Positions 11,091 through 23,013 are shown, counted from the stretch's first letter. The stretch is 64,000 bases of DNA from Manihot esculenta (GCF_001659605.2 NC_035172.2:16679051-16743050); one strand, 5' to 3'. Numbers and translations: made by a program. The notes: generated by a model from the sequence alone, not told the origin.

Positions 11091-11833
11091 TGTAACAGCT
11101 CGGCCCCTTTCGACCGGCCCTGTTACCGCTCACAGCCCGTGACCTTCCTCTGGGCCCAGCCACTGTGAGCAGCTCTTAACATCCCTTCACCCTCACGGGT
11201 TCCGGGCAGGATTTATCCCCTTGGGTTCTCGTCAAACGCATCCTTCCCCAAGTGGATTTGGCCCAAATTTCCCTTGGGAAATTAGGTCGCCTCCCCCACT
11301 GCTCGAACCCTTGACCTCCCACTTTAAGGGAATAGTCTGGTGAGAGTGAGTACCAATTGTTCCATTGGGTTCCGGGCAGGATTTGTCCCCTTGGGTTCTC
11401 GTCAAACGCATCCTTCCCCAAGTGGATTTGGCCCAAATTTCCCTTGGGAAATTAGGTCGCCTCCCCCACTGCTCGAACCCTTGACCTCCCACTTTAAGGG
11501 AATAGTCTGGTGAGAGTGAGTACCAATTGTTCCAATGGAACAATTGGTACTCACTCTCACCAGACTATTCCCTTAAAGTGGGAGGTCAAGGGTTCGAGCA
11601 GTGGGGGAGGCGACCTAATTTCCCAAGGGAAATTTGGGCCAAATCCACTTGGGGAAGGATGCGTTTGACGAGAACCCAAGGGGACAAATCCTGCCTGGAA
11701 CCCGTGAGGGTGAAGGGATGTTAAGAGCTGCTCACGACGCCAGTGGAAAGCCCGAGGTGGCAAGAGGCCAGGCGAGGGATAGCCCTGGGCCGTGAGTGGT
11801 AACAGTGCCGTGCGTACGGGCCGGGCTGTTACA
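11091..11833. mobile_element. Fold-back insertion M, TSD CTCAA
   Basis: A 743-bp insertion in F's protease/pol junction, flanked by CTCAA at 11086-11090 and 11834-11838. It begins TGTAACAGC and ends GCTGTTACA. The right half (11536-11833) is largely the reverse complement of the left half; the symmetry centre is at 11535. The left arm contains two tandem ~170-bp copies (from 11197 and 11367) of the unit present once, inverted, on the right. Left sub-terminal sequence is shorter than the right. It has no coding capacity. TG/CA ends and a 5-bp TSD resemble LTR-type integration, but the inverted structure resembles a fold-back element; I cannot name the family. Confidence 0.85.
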
Positions 11834-14800
11834 CTCAAGTTCCCAACAGAGGAAGGAGTGGGAATGGTTCGAGGTAGCCAGGATGAAGCACGGGCAGTAT
11901 ACTTGGCCACAGTAACAGAGCCGAGCTCAACTGAAGAAGCACTCGACTCGGAAGTTCTGGAGGTCAGGGATGAAACAAAAGAAGCCCGGACAGAGCCAGT
12001 TGGAGAATTGGAGACCTTCCCCTTGTCAGAAGCAGATGCAAACAAGGTCTTTAGTCTTAATGCCAGCCTCACCAAGGAACAAAAAGGTGAAGTCATGGCC
12101 CTGATCCGAAGTCACGCGCCGACCTTCGCATGGAAGCCTTCAGACATGCCGGGAATTGACCCCAAAGTGATGACACACCGATTGAATGTTCTCCCCGAGA
12201 CCAGACCAGTAAAGTAGAAGAAGAGAGTAGTGGGAAGAGAGAAGCAGCAGGCCACCCGGGAAGAAGTGCAGAAGCTAGAAGAGGCAGGCTTTATTAGGGA
12301 AGTTATGTACCCACAGTGGTTGGCAAATCCTGTGTTAGTCAAGAAAGCCAATGGCAAATACAGGATGTGTATAGATTTTATCGATCTAAATAAGGCCTGC
12401 CCTAAAGATTGTTATCCCTTACCCGATATTAATAAAATGGTCGACTCAACGGCCGGTTTTGATTATATGTCTTCTTTGGATGCTATGTCGGGTTATCATC
12501 AAATCCCAATGGAAAGGTCGGATGAGGAAAAGACCTCATTCATAACTGAAGATGGAACTTATTGTTATAGGGCTATGCCCTTTGGATTGAGAAATGCCGG
12601 GGCAACGTATCAGAGGTTGATGAATAAAATCTTCAAAAACCAGATCGGTAGAAATCTGGAAGTGTATGTAGACGATATGGTGGTCAAAAGTTCCACTTTC
12701 CAACAACACATAGCAGATCTGAGGGAGGTCTTCGGGGTGTTAGATCAGTACAGAATGAAGTTGAACCCGGCAAAATGTGCCTTTTTCATTAGGGGAGGAA
12801 AATTTTTGGGGTACATGGTGAGCGGTAAAGGCATCGAGCCTAATCCGGAGAAAGTGGAAGCCATACTGAATATGCCAGCACCGACCTGTGTAAGAGATGT
12901 TCAGAGACTAACCGGGAGAGTAGTAGCGCTTAACAGATTCATGTCGAGGTCGGCAGAGAAATGCTTGCCATTCTTCAAAAAGTTGAGAAAAGTACCGAAT
13001 TTCGAATGGACAGAAGATTGCCAAAAGGCCTTCGTAGAGCTTAAAAAATATCTCAGCTCGCCTCACGTGCTCAGCAGTCCTATAAAAGGAGAAGAACTTC
13101 TGATATACCTGGCGGCCTCAGAACAAGCAATCAGCGCAGTGCTAGTAAGGGTGGAAGAAGAAGAACAGAAGCCCGTTTTCTACGTTAGCAAGGTACTCAG
13201 AGACACTGAGGTCAGATATTCGAACATTGAAAAATTGGCTTACGCCTTATTGTTAGCAGTCCGGAAATTCAGAGTTTATCTAGAAGGCCACCAAGGAGTC
13301 GTGATGACAGACCAACCCTTAAAGAAAATTCTACATAGGCCGGAAACCTCAGGGCGGATGTTGGCATGGTCTGTAGAGATTAGCCCTTACTGTCTAGAGT
13401 ACCGACCTCGAACAGCTATAAAAGCCCAAGCTCTGGCTGACTTCATAGCCGAATGCGCATTCAATGAGGAGAAAGGAGGATCATCCTCAGAGTTATCAAG
13501 AACGGAGGAAGAAAGAGAGCCCCCCCAAGAATTTAGCTGGAAGCTGTATGTAGACGGAGCATCAGGTGCTGAGGGTAGTGGCGCTGGGATAATGCTTAAG
13601 GGGCCAGACGGTTTTAAAGTATGTTATGCCTTGCGTCTGGAATTCATGGCTTCTAATAATATGGCCGAATATGAAGCCCTGGTAAATGGAATGTTGGTAG
13701 CTTCGGAGGTCGGGGTAACAGACCTCGAGGTGAATAGCGACTCTCAGTTGGTAATCAACCAGGTGAAGGGAGTATATCAGGCTAGGGACCCCATCATGCA
13801 AAATTATCTCGATAAAGTAAAAACTATAGAAGCCGAGCTCACGGGTCGGGGAGTTATCGTCAAATTTCAAAGAATACCCCGGGATGAAAATGAGGAAGCA
13901 GACCTGCTTAGTCGATTGACCAAAGAGGAGTTAGAACAGCTTCCCGATGAAGTATATATACAGCATGTCCGCACACCTGCTTTTAAAAAGACAAACACGG
14001 TACTACAGGTAGAACAGAGCCCAACTTGGATGACCCCATACCTGAGATACTTGGAGGAGGGCAAGCTCCCCAAAGATAAAGATGAAGCCAGAAAGATAGC
14101 AGCTCGTGCTGCCAACTACCAAGCAATAAGGGGAACCCTATACAGAAAAGGGAAGTCCAACCCATGGCTCCGGTGTGTGAGTCCGGAAGAAGCTGCAAAG
14201 GTAATGGAGGAAATACATAGAGGCCTATGTGGGGCTCACGAGGGAGCAGGGACATTAGCCAACAAAATATTCAGGCAAGGGTACTACTGGCCTACTGTCA
14301 AAAAAGAAGCAGAAGAGTTTGTCCGGAGGTGCGACGTATGTCAGCGATTTGCTAATGCCATCAGAACCCCCGCCACTCCTCAAGCAAGCATATCCAGTCC
14401 ATGGCCTTTCTCACAATGGGGAATCGACATCCTGGGACCTTTCCCCAAGACTACAGGGCAAAGAAAATTTGTCGTGGTGGCTGTGGAATACTTCTCAAAA
14501 TGGCCAGAGGCAGAGGCAATAGCTACAATCACGGCTCGAAAAATGATAGATTTCGTGTGGGGACATGTCATCTGTAGATTCGGCATACCTAGAGTGCTTA
14601 TCTCGGACAATGGCAGACAATTCGACTGCAGCGTTTTCAGAGCCTTCACGACGAACATAGGCATCTGGCATAAGTTCTCCTCCGTGGCTCACCCTCAGAC
14701 TAATGGCCAAACAGAAGTCACTAACAGAGCTATCCTTCAAGGATTAAAGAAACGGCTGGATGGCGCAAAAGAGAATTGGGCAGAAGAACTCAATAGCATA

Positions 14801-15262
14801 CTATGGGCACTCCGAACCACTCCCAGAGCGCCCACTAAAGAAACACCGTTTGCACTTGCTTATGGCACAGAAGCCGTAGTCCCAGTTGAACTGCAGATCC
14901 CCACTCATCGAGTCCAATTTGCTGATGGGAATACCAATGAGGATAAGTTAAGAAGCAACCTGGATGCTCTGGAGGAAGTCAAGGAAGAAGCCCAAGTCCG
15001 AACTGCCGCTTATCAACAACGCACAGCAAGATATTACAACCAAAAAGTCAGAGAAAGAAGCTTAAAAGTAGGAGACCTGACCCTAAGAAACCTGGAAGCT
15101 ACAGGAAAAAGAGTGGCTGCGGGCAAATTAGCACTGACCTGGGAAGGTCCTTTCAAGGTGACAAAAGTGGTCAAGCCAGGGGTATACCGAATCGAAGATA
15201 TGCAAGGAAACCCCGAGCCCCACGCTTGGAACATCCAGCACCTAAAGAGGTATTTTCCTTGA
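11834..15262 (+). pseudogene. Element F pol: RT, RNase H, second RNase H, integrase
   Basis: After insertion M the polyprotein continues in the ancestral frame. A TAG at 12215-12217 (probably from Gln) interrupts it, and the frame is then open to 15262. RT has the YVDD catalytic box at 12665-12676 and the AMPFGLRNAG motif. The first RNase H spans about 13090-13330. A second, archaeal-type RNase H (YVDGAS at about 13550, NMAEYEAL) spans 13540-13900 and is typical of Tat elements. Integrase shows the HHCC zinc-binding region (about 14215-14345) and a D,D35E core with Asp codons at 14425 and 14606 and Glu at 14714. There is no chromodomain. With the nonsense codon and M this copy cannot make full-length pol. 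Confidence 0.93.
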
Positions 15263-15494
15263 AGTAATTGTAAAGAAAAACATTGTATTTTGATGAATAT
15301 GAGTAAATAAAATTGTTTATTCAACATGATTGTCTCTATGAATAATATTCTTCCATAAAAAAGAAAAGAACAGGGCTCAGAGAGATCCCTTGAAAAAACG
15401 AGACCTCAATTAGGTCCAAAACCAGCTGAGATGACGAAGCGACAGTAAGGCCAATGAGCCTTAATCTTGCGCAAAACCTCAAAAAGGTACAAAA

Positions 15495-16020
15495 AACAGC
15501 CGGCGGGGCCCCGAGATCACCCCGGAACGGCCGGTGAGGATCATAAAGATGCCTCCCGGAGCATGAAGACTGGGATCCCCTAGAACACCCGGGTAAACAA
15601 AGAAGACCGGGATCCCCCAGAACTCCCGGGAAAACAAAAACAAAAAACAGCCGGCGGGGCCCCGAGGTCACCCCGGAACGGCCAGTGAGGATCATAAAGA
15701 TGCCTCCCGGAGCATGAAGACTGGGATCCCCTAGAACTCCCGGGTAAACAAAGAAGACCGGGATCCCCCAGAACTCCCGGGAAAACAAAACAAAACAAAA
15801 AACAGCCGGCGGGGCCCCGAGGTCACCCCGGAACGGCCGGTGAGGATCATAAAGATGCCTCCCGGAGCATGAAGACCGGGATCCCCTAGAACTCCCGGGT
15901 AAACAAAGAAGACCGGGATCCCCCAGAACTCCCGAAAAAACAAAAACTGCGGGAAGGGCCCTGAGGTCACCCCGAAACAACAACGGCCAGGATCTCGTAA
16001 GATCCCCTGAAAACAAAAAT
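15495..16020 (+). repeat. Tandem array in element F 3' region
   Basis: Three near-identical copies of a GC-rich ~151-155-bp unit begin CCGGCGGGGCCCCGAG at 15500, 15651 and 15806; a diverged partial copy follows from about 15949. Within each unit the GGGATCCCC(C/T)AGAAC motif occurs twice, so the unit itself contains an internal duplication. Tandem arrays just after pol are known for Tat-group elements and can seed satellites. Confidence 0.9.
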
Positions 16021-16100
16021 GGTCGGTAAAGGGCTTAAAAGCCTCTCGAAATGAAAAATTTTCCATGCAGGGACAAACTCATAAAAACACAGTTCCGACC

Positions 16101-16101
16101 T

Positions 16102-16131
<30 letters not shown>
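16101..16131 (+). repeat. Poly(A) tract
   Basis: About 31 consecutive A residues lie between two copies of a 'GGTTCCGACCTCA(T/A)' motif that recurs around 16090-16200. It is probably slippage-expanded and not a retroposon tail, as no TSD or retroposed body is visible. Confidence 0.85.
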
Positions 16132-16134
<3 letters not shown>

Positions 16135-16656
16135 AGAAGCAGGTTCCGACCTCATGAAGGAGCCCAGAGCTACCAAGACAAAAGCAGGTTCCGACCTCAT
16201 GAAGAGGTTCGGGGCACAATAGTTAAAGAAGCACCGACCTCAAAACAGATGCTAACACTAAAAGTTTGGCTATCGAGCAAAAGGCCGAGCTCCCAGCTCG
16301 GATAGACTTGCATCATCAAAAACCCAAGGCATGAAAGCCAAAACAAAAGGCCGAGCTCCCTCTCTCAAAAGGTTCATAAACGAAGAAACTTGTTTATCTG
16401 GAACAAACATCTAAATTCACAACCAAGAAGAAAGGGCTAAAAGCAAAAGGCAGACATGCTAATCGCCATCAAAAGGTATGAAATTTGATTCCTCAGACTA
16501 TTAGCTAAGAGCTGAGCCCGTAACTTAAGATCAATTCAAAGTTTGTGCATACGTGGCATACATTAAAAGTAGAGGTAAATTCCAAGATATACGTAGAACA
16601 AGCGAAGTTTGAGAAAAAAGAAAAATTGATATCTCATTAGAAATAATTATTACAGT

Positions 16657-19600
16657 TTATCTCTCTGACGAGGTGGGGGGATATATAGTCCTTAAAGGAC
16701 TTACATCAGTTAAAACCTCCTTGCCTACATTATCTCCATTGGCAGTCATATCTGCAGGAAGCTCGGTATCCCTTGGATCAGAGCTCTCAATATTAACAGC
16801 AGGAGCAACCTCTGACCCAAGGTTAGGGTTCTCCCCCTCAGAAACAGGGTCATCATCCTTCGACCCAAGGACTTCCACATCCTCCCCCTCTAACTCGGAC
16901 TCTTCCGAAGAAATCTCAGCTGGCTGGCATATGTTCCTCCGGCAATCTCCTCGAGGCATAGGGAAATCATCCTCTCCATACAACACTGGCTCGCCATCTG
17001 AGTCCGCTTCGTACTTGCGAAGCTCGGCCAAAGGAGTATCAGGAGCGTGTCTGGCTTCTCTTAAACCACGATTATAGCCGGTCACATACATGCGGAAGGC
17101 TTTCTTAAGAATAGCCGCTCCCATTTCACCAGAGGCTTTATACTCATTAAGATTTGCTTCACAGGCCCCAGCCACAAACTCCTTAAACTCAGGAGAGTCT
17201 TTGTAGTCCTGCAGATGAGCCTCACAGGCCTGCTCGATCTTCCTTTTCAGCTCATCAGACTCCTGATACTCCGCTATGCATTGCTCGCGCCCTAGCCGAG
17301 CCTTATCTTCAGAGTGCTTCACTACCTCAAGCAGGGCTGAGCACTTGCGCTCCAAGGTCCTGACTTCGTGATTGAGCTGTTGATGGCGAAGGTTGGACTC
17401 TTCAGCCGATGAAGTCAGGTCTCTGATACGGTCAGAGCTCGTGCTCAACTCCTGCTCAAGTACCTGTACCCGAGCTAGGGCCATCTCTCTTTGAGTTTCC
17501 ACTTCGTTCAGACGAGTCTGAAGTCCTTCAAGATCTGCCTTTAAGGCATCATACTGGCGCTGGACCTCAGCTTTTTGGCTCAAAGCCTCATTCCTCTCTT
17601 GAAGAGCATCTGCCATAGAGGACAGCTGCTCCGAAACTCCTTTGCAGCGAACCTCCAAGGCAGCTGCCCTCTCATCGGACACTTTGAGGACCCCACGAGT
17701 CCGAGACAGCTCTGCTTCTAAGTACGAGGTATGCTTTGCTGTCTCAGCTGCTTTTTCCTCAGCCTTTTTAGGGCTTCCAGTGCAGAGTGCAATTCCACTT
17801 GGAGGGACTGGATCTGCTCCCGAGCGGCTACCAGATTCCCCCTCGCGTCATTGGTTGCAGATATGTTCTCCTCCAGACGCGCCTCTTCAATCCGGCGGTC
17901 TACGGACTCCCGGAGAGAACGATCACGGATATCCACCTCCATAAGGAGGCCCGTCACCTAGTACAGGAGAGCAAATGTCAGGAAAAGGAAAAAGAACAAA
18001 CTGAAAAAAAAATAATAATTTACCATCAGAAGCATTTCCCTAATCGAGGATCCGAGCTCCTCACGAGAGCGAGACTGGAAGGATGCTTGCTCCTTAGTAG
18101 AACTGGCTAAGAGACTAGTCAGGGCAAGAAGGCGAGGGTCTGAAGCCTCTGTAACTCCACCAAACATTTGCTCTCTGAGAAAGTCAGCAACAGCACTGGC
18201 CGGAGACTCGGAGGTAATGCCCGATGCTTTCAGAGAATTGTCAGAGGAAAACAACGGAGGCTCGGCAGCCACACTTTTTCCTTTCCCAATGGAAGGAAGA
18301 GCCGGAGAAGACCCTGCAGCAGCCCTGGACTTCTTCCGAGCAGGAGATGGGGCAGCTGTTCCAGAAGGGGCTGGGCGTTTGTCCCCGGTCTTTGACGGAA
18401 CGCCCTTAGAACCCTCAGGTTCAGTCCTCGCAGGGGCAGGGGCATCTTGGGTAGGAACCTCTGGAGCTGAGTCCTCTATAAGGACGATCTCCAGCCCTGT
18501 CCCTGAGGCCTCTTTGTCTTCAATAGGGGACTTAGATTTTCCCCCCGATACCTCTCCAAAAGAATGGGCAGTACCCCGCTCCACTTGTTCAACGACGGAG
18601 GTCTGCTCCGCGATAGCCAGGGAAGCTTCCCTCACGCCCTCTGAGGAGGCTGGAGCAGACCTAGACCCTTCAACAGGCCTAAGAGCTGAGCTCGACCCAC
18701 CACAGCTAGATGGCCGAGACGATTTGGTGTTGCGGGAGCTCGGCTTTGAAGCTTGAGAAGAAGCTTTGGCGGGAGGTCGGCTAACCTCCTTGGAGGAAGC
18801 AGCCTGAACCAACTCCGCAGCAATCTCAGTTACCGAATGCCCATCCCCAAAGGCATCAAAAATTGCATGCATATTGTCCCGAGAGAGGACAAAGTTCTTG
18901 GGAAACTTTATGTCGTCCATTTTTACTTCGGAAGCTGCAAAAATACAAAATTATGAAGAGTCAGCATACTTTCTGATATTACGGACAAAGAGAAAACAGA
19001 ATAACTGGACAAAGTGCTATACCCATGGCCCGGACGTCCCTACGATTGGACACGAACAAACACTTCTCGACATCATACTTCCTTTCAATGGAAGTCAGTT
19101 GAAGCAACCCCACTTGCTCAATAAGACTCAATTGGGGCAGGTCGTTGCAACCCGGATAAATCTCTCCCCAACTTAGATCCACCTCCCATGTCCGAGCGGA
19201 CCCTAATTTTAGCTCCGCCACAAGGAAATTCTCTACCCATCCCTTTATAGAATCCTTGTAGCCCGTGAGAAGAGATAACCCCCTACGGGGGGAAAAGTAA
19301 TAGAAGTTTTGAACCGCCTTAACCAAACGGAAAAAAGTAACAAACAGACATGCTGTGGGTGTAAAACCCCAACTCAGGCAGATGGACTCGAAACAGGACA
19401 TGAACAAAATAGAGTTTGGGGATAACATCCGAGGAGTTACCCCGAAGTATTCAAAAACCTCAACAAAGAAAGGGGTAAAAGGAAGCGGTAAACCGAATTC
19501 TCTCTGCTTCAAGAAAAACACTATACTACGATTCTCTTGGGGATCCACCAAACCCGGAGGGGGAGGATAAGGAAGGACTATCCTTTCGTATGAAAGGGGG

Positions 19601-19716
19601 GCTCGAATCAGATACAGAGGAGTATCTAAGAGCCTCCGAGAAATGTACTTAGTTATGTTGGAAGGAGTAATACGTGATTCAATGTTAACAACGTCAGGAA
19701 GCTCTGAAAGGGCCAT
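16657..19716 (-). pseudogene. Element F antisense gene, three exons, one frameshift
   Basis: A reverse-oriented coding region between pol and the 3' LTR. Inferred exons on the minus strand are 19716-19023, 18934-18024 and 17957-16657. Introns of 88 and 66 bp both have GT...AG ends (GTATAG...GCAG and GTAAAT...CTAG) and preserve phase. Exon 1 encodes a compact domain with an FGLPLPFTPFFVEVFEYFG-type motif, as in the plant 'putative gypsy type transposon' family (PF04195, from memory). Exon 2 is Ser/Pro/Ala-rich. Exon 3 is a long Glu/Lys/Gln-rich coiled coil with an acidic tail. One A appears lost in an A-run near 17766-17770; allowing for it, the total is 969 codons including the stop. Such antisense ORFs are known in Tat elements; their function is unknown to me. 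Confidence 0.8.
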
Positions 19717-21868
19717 GGAAGAACAAGGAAGCGTACCTGAAAATGCAATAAGGTGAAGAAAGCAGAAGGAGTTGAAGGGAGACAGAGAGCAGAAAAGAAC
19801 TTGTTTCTTCAGAAGACAGAAGGAATTCGAAATGAAAGGCAATAATGAGACGGAACGTTGATCTGAACGGTTTTGTCTTGGAACGGCGCGATCATTAATT
19901 ACTCTCGAAGTTTACCCTCTCAACGGTTAGATAAATAACTGGTGAGAAGGTAAAGGGGCAAAGAGATAATCGCTAGACTCCTCCACATCCGTTAAAGGCC
20001 AAATTCGTGATAACAGCCCATCACTCAAGAGCCCATTTGCTGTCCACAAGCCCAACTCGGCAATCAGAGCAACTTAGCCCGCAGATGGAAGCATGATAAA
20101 GGTCAAACCTGCTTACTATTTAAAAAGTTATAAGTTCTGACTCGATTGTTATTGAACAAATACTGCGAGATCGGAGGCAATAAGGGCACCTCGAAATCAT
20201 ACAGAGCTAAGGACTCTGAGTTCAACTTATAGAGCTCACAGGTCGGCCAGTCCAGTCCGGAAAACGAAACTTAAGAGCTCAGCCGGCTAAGGAGGTTCAG
20301 AGCTCAATCCATCAAATAAGGACCGAGCTTACAGGTCGGTTGGTTCAGCTCGGAAAAGCAAACTGATCTCCCAATTGGCTAAGTAGGTCCAAAGCTCGGC
20401 TCATTGATTAAAGGCGAGAGTTCATAAGTACGGTCAGTTCAGCTCGGACGAAACGAAACAAAGTTTAGTTGGTTAAAACTACGAAGAGAACAGTACCAGT
20501 ACTTCATCCACAACAAAGAAAAGAATAAGCTCAAGTATGAACGGAAAACAAGAATTTCATTAAAAGAAAAGTACATTACAGAATGGAAGACTATCCTTAA
20601 GGGATTTACATGTCCGGATATTTCACCACCTATCCTACTATTCTAATCTTCAGCTCGGAAGAACTCTCGCAGCTCGGAATGTGAGTTTGGCAGAAAAGGC
20701 CAAGATCTGTCTCGCTATCATAGGGGAATTGAACAAGTTGATTCCCATAAGTATTTCTCACTGATCCCCTATAATAGGTCGACACCCTGATTGCCCAGAT
20801 GTGATTCACGATACATACGGACAGGATATAATATCCGAGCTTGTCCGAATGTACCCTGAAAACACGAGCTTTCTGGTTACGGCTCCAAGGAGATCGCTGA
20901 GCATACATTCGAAGGTACCGCCAGAAGCTTGACTGAGTGCAGCAGATCTCAGTCTCGCATAATACTGGTACTTCACACCAAAGTCTTGCATAATACTGGT
21001 ACTTCACATCAAAGGAAACAATAAGTTGATCATTCTCTCCACTTCCATTTATATCAATAGAAGACGACGGGCGCATTAAGGAAATTTCCTTTTTCTTCTC
21101 GGAAGAGGGAGCATACCTTTCATCGGCCTAGAACCTCTTTGGAGCTCGGACAACAAACTGAGGAGGAGACCGGCCAGACAACCTGGGTAAAACAGTTTCC
21201 ATAGCTTGCCGAATAATCCCATACATCAGCCGTCCTACCAGCAGGATCTCCAAAGCACCGTCCAGACTCCTTAGAGGTAACATCAAATTTTCAAGAATTT
21301 TGAACTGACCCATTCTTATCTCAGGTACTGCAAAAGTTTCAAAACAGAGACAAGTCGGAAACAATTCTCCATCAAGATGATAAAAGCAAGATTAACCTTT
21401 GGGGCAACAAAGCAATGCAAACTCAAGCTCACCTCATTCCGTTTGAAGAAGGCGTCAAATGGATCCTTTGCAGAGAAACGGAAAGAAAGAACCTCTTGTT
21501 CCAGCAGAAGATTTGAGAATGAAGAAAAGTTAGCATTGATATGTACTCGGAGCCTGAGGCCTTAGCACAGAGCAGAGCTATGCCCTAAGCTAACGGTGTC
21601 AGAATTTAAAAAAAAATAGTCATGGAAAAGGAAAGAAAGGACATGTTTAGATAATGATGACAGGAAAACGAAGACAGCAAAGAACACGAAGAATGAAGAA
21701 AAGCCAGAAAAGGGAAAGAGCGAATAGGATTCGGAAACTGCACAACGATAGAAAGATGAAAGGATGTTATTAAGGCACCTGAACACGAACAGGCGCGGTA
21801 ATAATGGTTCTTGATATTCACCCCCTCGGCAGTAGGGGCAATAACTACCGAGAAGGTGAAGGGGCAAT
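19717..21868 (+). other. Element F 3' non-coding tract
   Basis: No convincing protein. Many copies of an AGCTCGG-type word occur from 20220 to 20660. The stretch at 20575-20615 resembles 16650-16700 (both contain 'TCCTTAA(A)GG(G/A)(A/C)TTTACAT'-like sequence), so the 3' end of the antisense gene may have been duplicated. A 37-bp tandem duplication lies at about 20955-21013 (GCATAATACTGGTACTTCAC twice). The antisense promoter would have to lie in the 19717-20200 part. The tract ends in a purine-rich stretch (GAAGGTGAAGGGGCAA, to about 21867) suitable as the PPT. Confidence 0.6.
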
Positions 21869-22363
21869 TGATGACCGCTGGATTTCTCCATTCTGGCCCA
21901 AGGCCTTGATCATAGCCAAAAGCCCATCTTGTAGAGGCCCACACACCTGATACACGAGACAAGCCTGGTTCGTGCCACCTTTAAGGCCGGGCTCAACCAA
22001 GCTTCTTCACTTAGAACGGCCCAGTCCGTGACTAGCAGGCCCTCTCCTCTCAGACTCAGCGTCCGGCCCGACTCTCGGCCCAGCCCAGTATCCAGAGCCA
22101 CACTAAGACAGCCTAGCAGATCCGCTCGAACGTACGCGCGAGGAGAATCAGAAGCCGTTAAGCATGGAGCAGGCTGCTGATACCCTCGTACACCCGAATC
22201 TGTATGTCAGAGACGCGTGTCCCAATCATGGAAAGGCCTTTACACGTCACCAGCAAGTATAGCGAAATGGATAAAAGGGGGAACCCCCTCCCAGAAAGTT
22301 TAGGTTTATTTTTCAATACAAAAACCCTTGTAAAACCCTATTCTGTTGGATCTCAGATCATCA
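21869..22363 (+). repeat. 3' LTR of element F
   Basis: A 495-bp copy of 8362-8856 with six single-base differences and no length change. It is preceded by a purine-rich tract and followed directly by the GTAAC duplication at 22364-22368. Confidence 0.95.
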
Positions 22364-23013
22364 GTAACAAACTGTGTAAAGTTTTGAATTAAACTTGAGC
22401 TTAGATGTTGGTACCATTTCTAAGTTAAACCTGTGAGTGTTACGGGAAACACTTGGCACAATACAAAGTCGTTGACATCCTGAAGCTGCATGGTCATCCT
22501 GAAGACTGCCAGGTAGCTCCTGGGATCTTCCATTCTGTTATACTTATCCAAGGTAGGTAGTTTGAACTTCGTTGAAAAAGTTTCTATTAGAATCTCTTTC
22601 GATAGAGGCAAGGCTCCATCCAAGCCAAAATTTTCCTTTTGTTCCATTTAATACCTTAGCACGGCCCGTACTAGCTTCCAATCAATACCTTTTAGAGCTT
22701 CGTCTGATTCATCTTCAGACTCAGCTTTTCCCTTAAGCTGCATTTTAACAGCTTCCGTTCGAGCCCTTGGGGTGTCTATGGAAGCTTACTCCCTTCCTTC
22801 GAGAGCCATGTTTGATGCCTCTTCCCAAGTCTTATACTGTCCAAGGATAGCCTGCAACCTTTGGATATACTAAAGTATCTGTTCATTGTTTAAATTATTG
22901 AGGTATGCTTAATTGACAATTGGGGGCGTGTTTTCTCTATTGTCAAGAGCGGAGGAAATGATGACACTCTCGTTGGTAGCAATATTTGTAGCATCTCGTG
23001 AACTACCGGCCAT
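22364..23013 (-). pseudogene. Element G gag, N-terminal piece (Tat-like)
   Basis: On the minus strand an ATG at 23013 (MAGSSRDATN) begins a gag that reads leftward to insertion F. The recognisable core is at 22647-22420: KLPTLDKYNRMEDPRSYL followed by a segment ending VFPVTLTGL, the Tat-type gag pattern of a 'P-x-L-D-x-Y-x-G-x-x-D-P' start and an 'L-x-G' turn. At least five in-frame stops occur, including at about 22648 and 22420. The same frame continues across F into 8361. Old and inactive. Confidence 0.8.

Larger units (their letters stand above)
8362..22363 (+). mobile_element. Element F: Tat-type Ty3 retrotransposon with antisense ORF, TSD GTAAC
   Basis: A 14,002-bp element bounded by 495-bp LTRs (8362-8856 and 21869-22363) and by perfect GTAAC duplications at 8357-8361 and 22364-22368. 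Order: LTR, primer site, gag-protease-RT-RNase H-second RNase H-integrase, a tandem-repeat region, a reverse-oriented multi-exon ORF, a long non-coding tract, LTR. The second RNase H and the extra ORF place it in the Tat (Ogre/Retand) group. The LTRs differ at six positions by eye (about 1.2%), so the insertion is fairly recent but older than E. Pol carries the fold-back insertion M and one nonsense codon, so this copy is not autonomous. Confidence 0.95.

Noticed and set aside
15495..16020. CRISPR-like array of repeats
   Set aside because: The units are contiguous tandem repeats with no unique spacers and sit in a plant retrotransposon.
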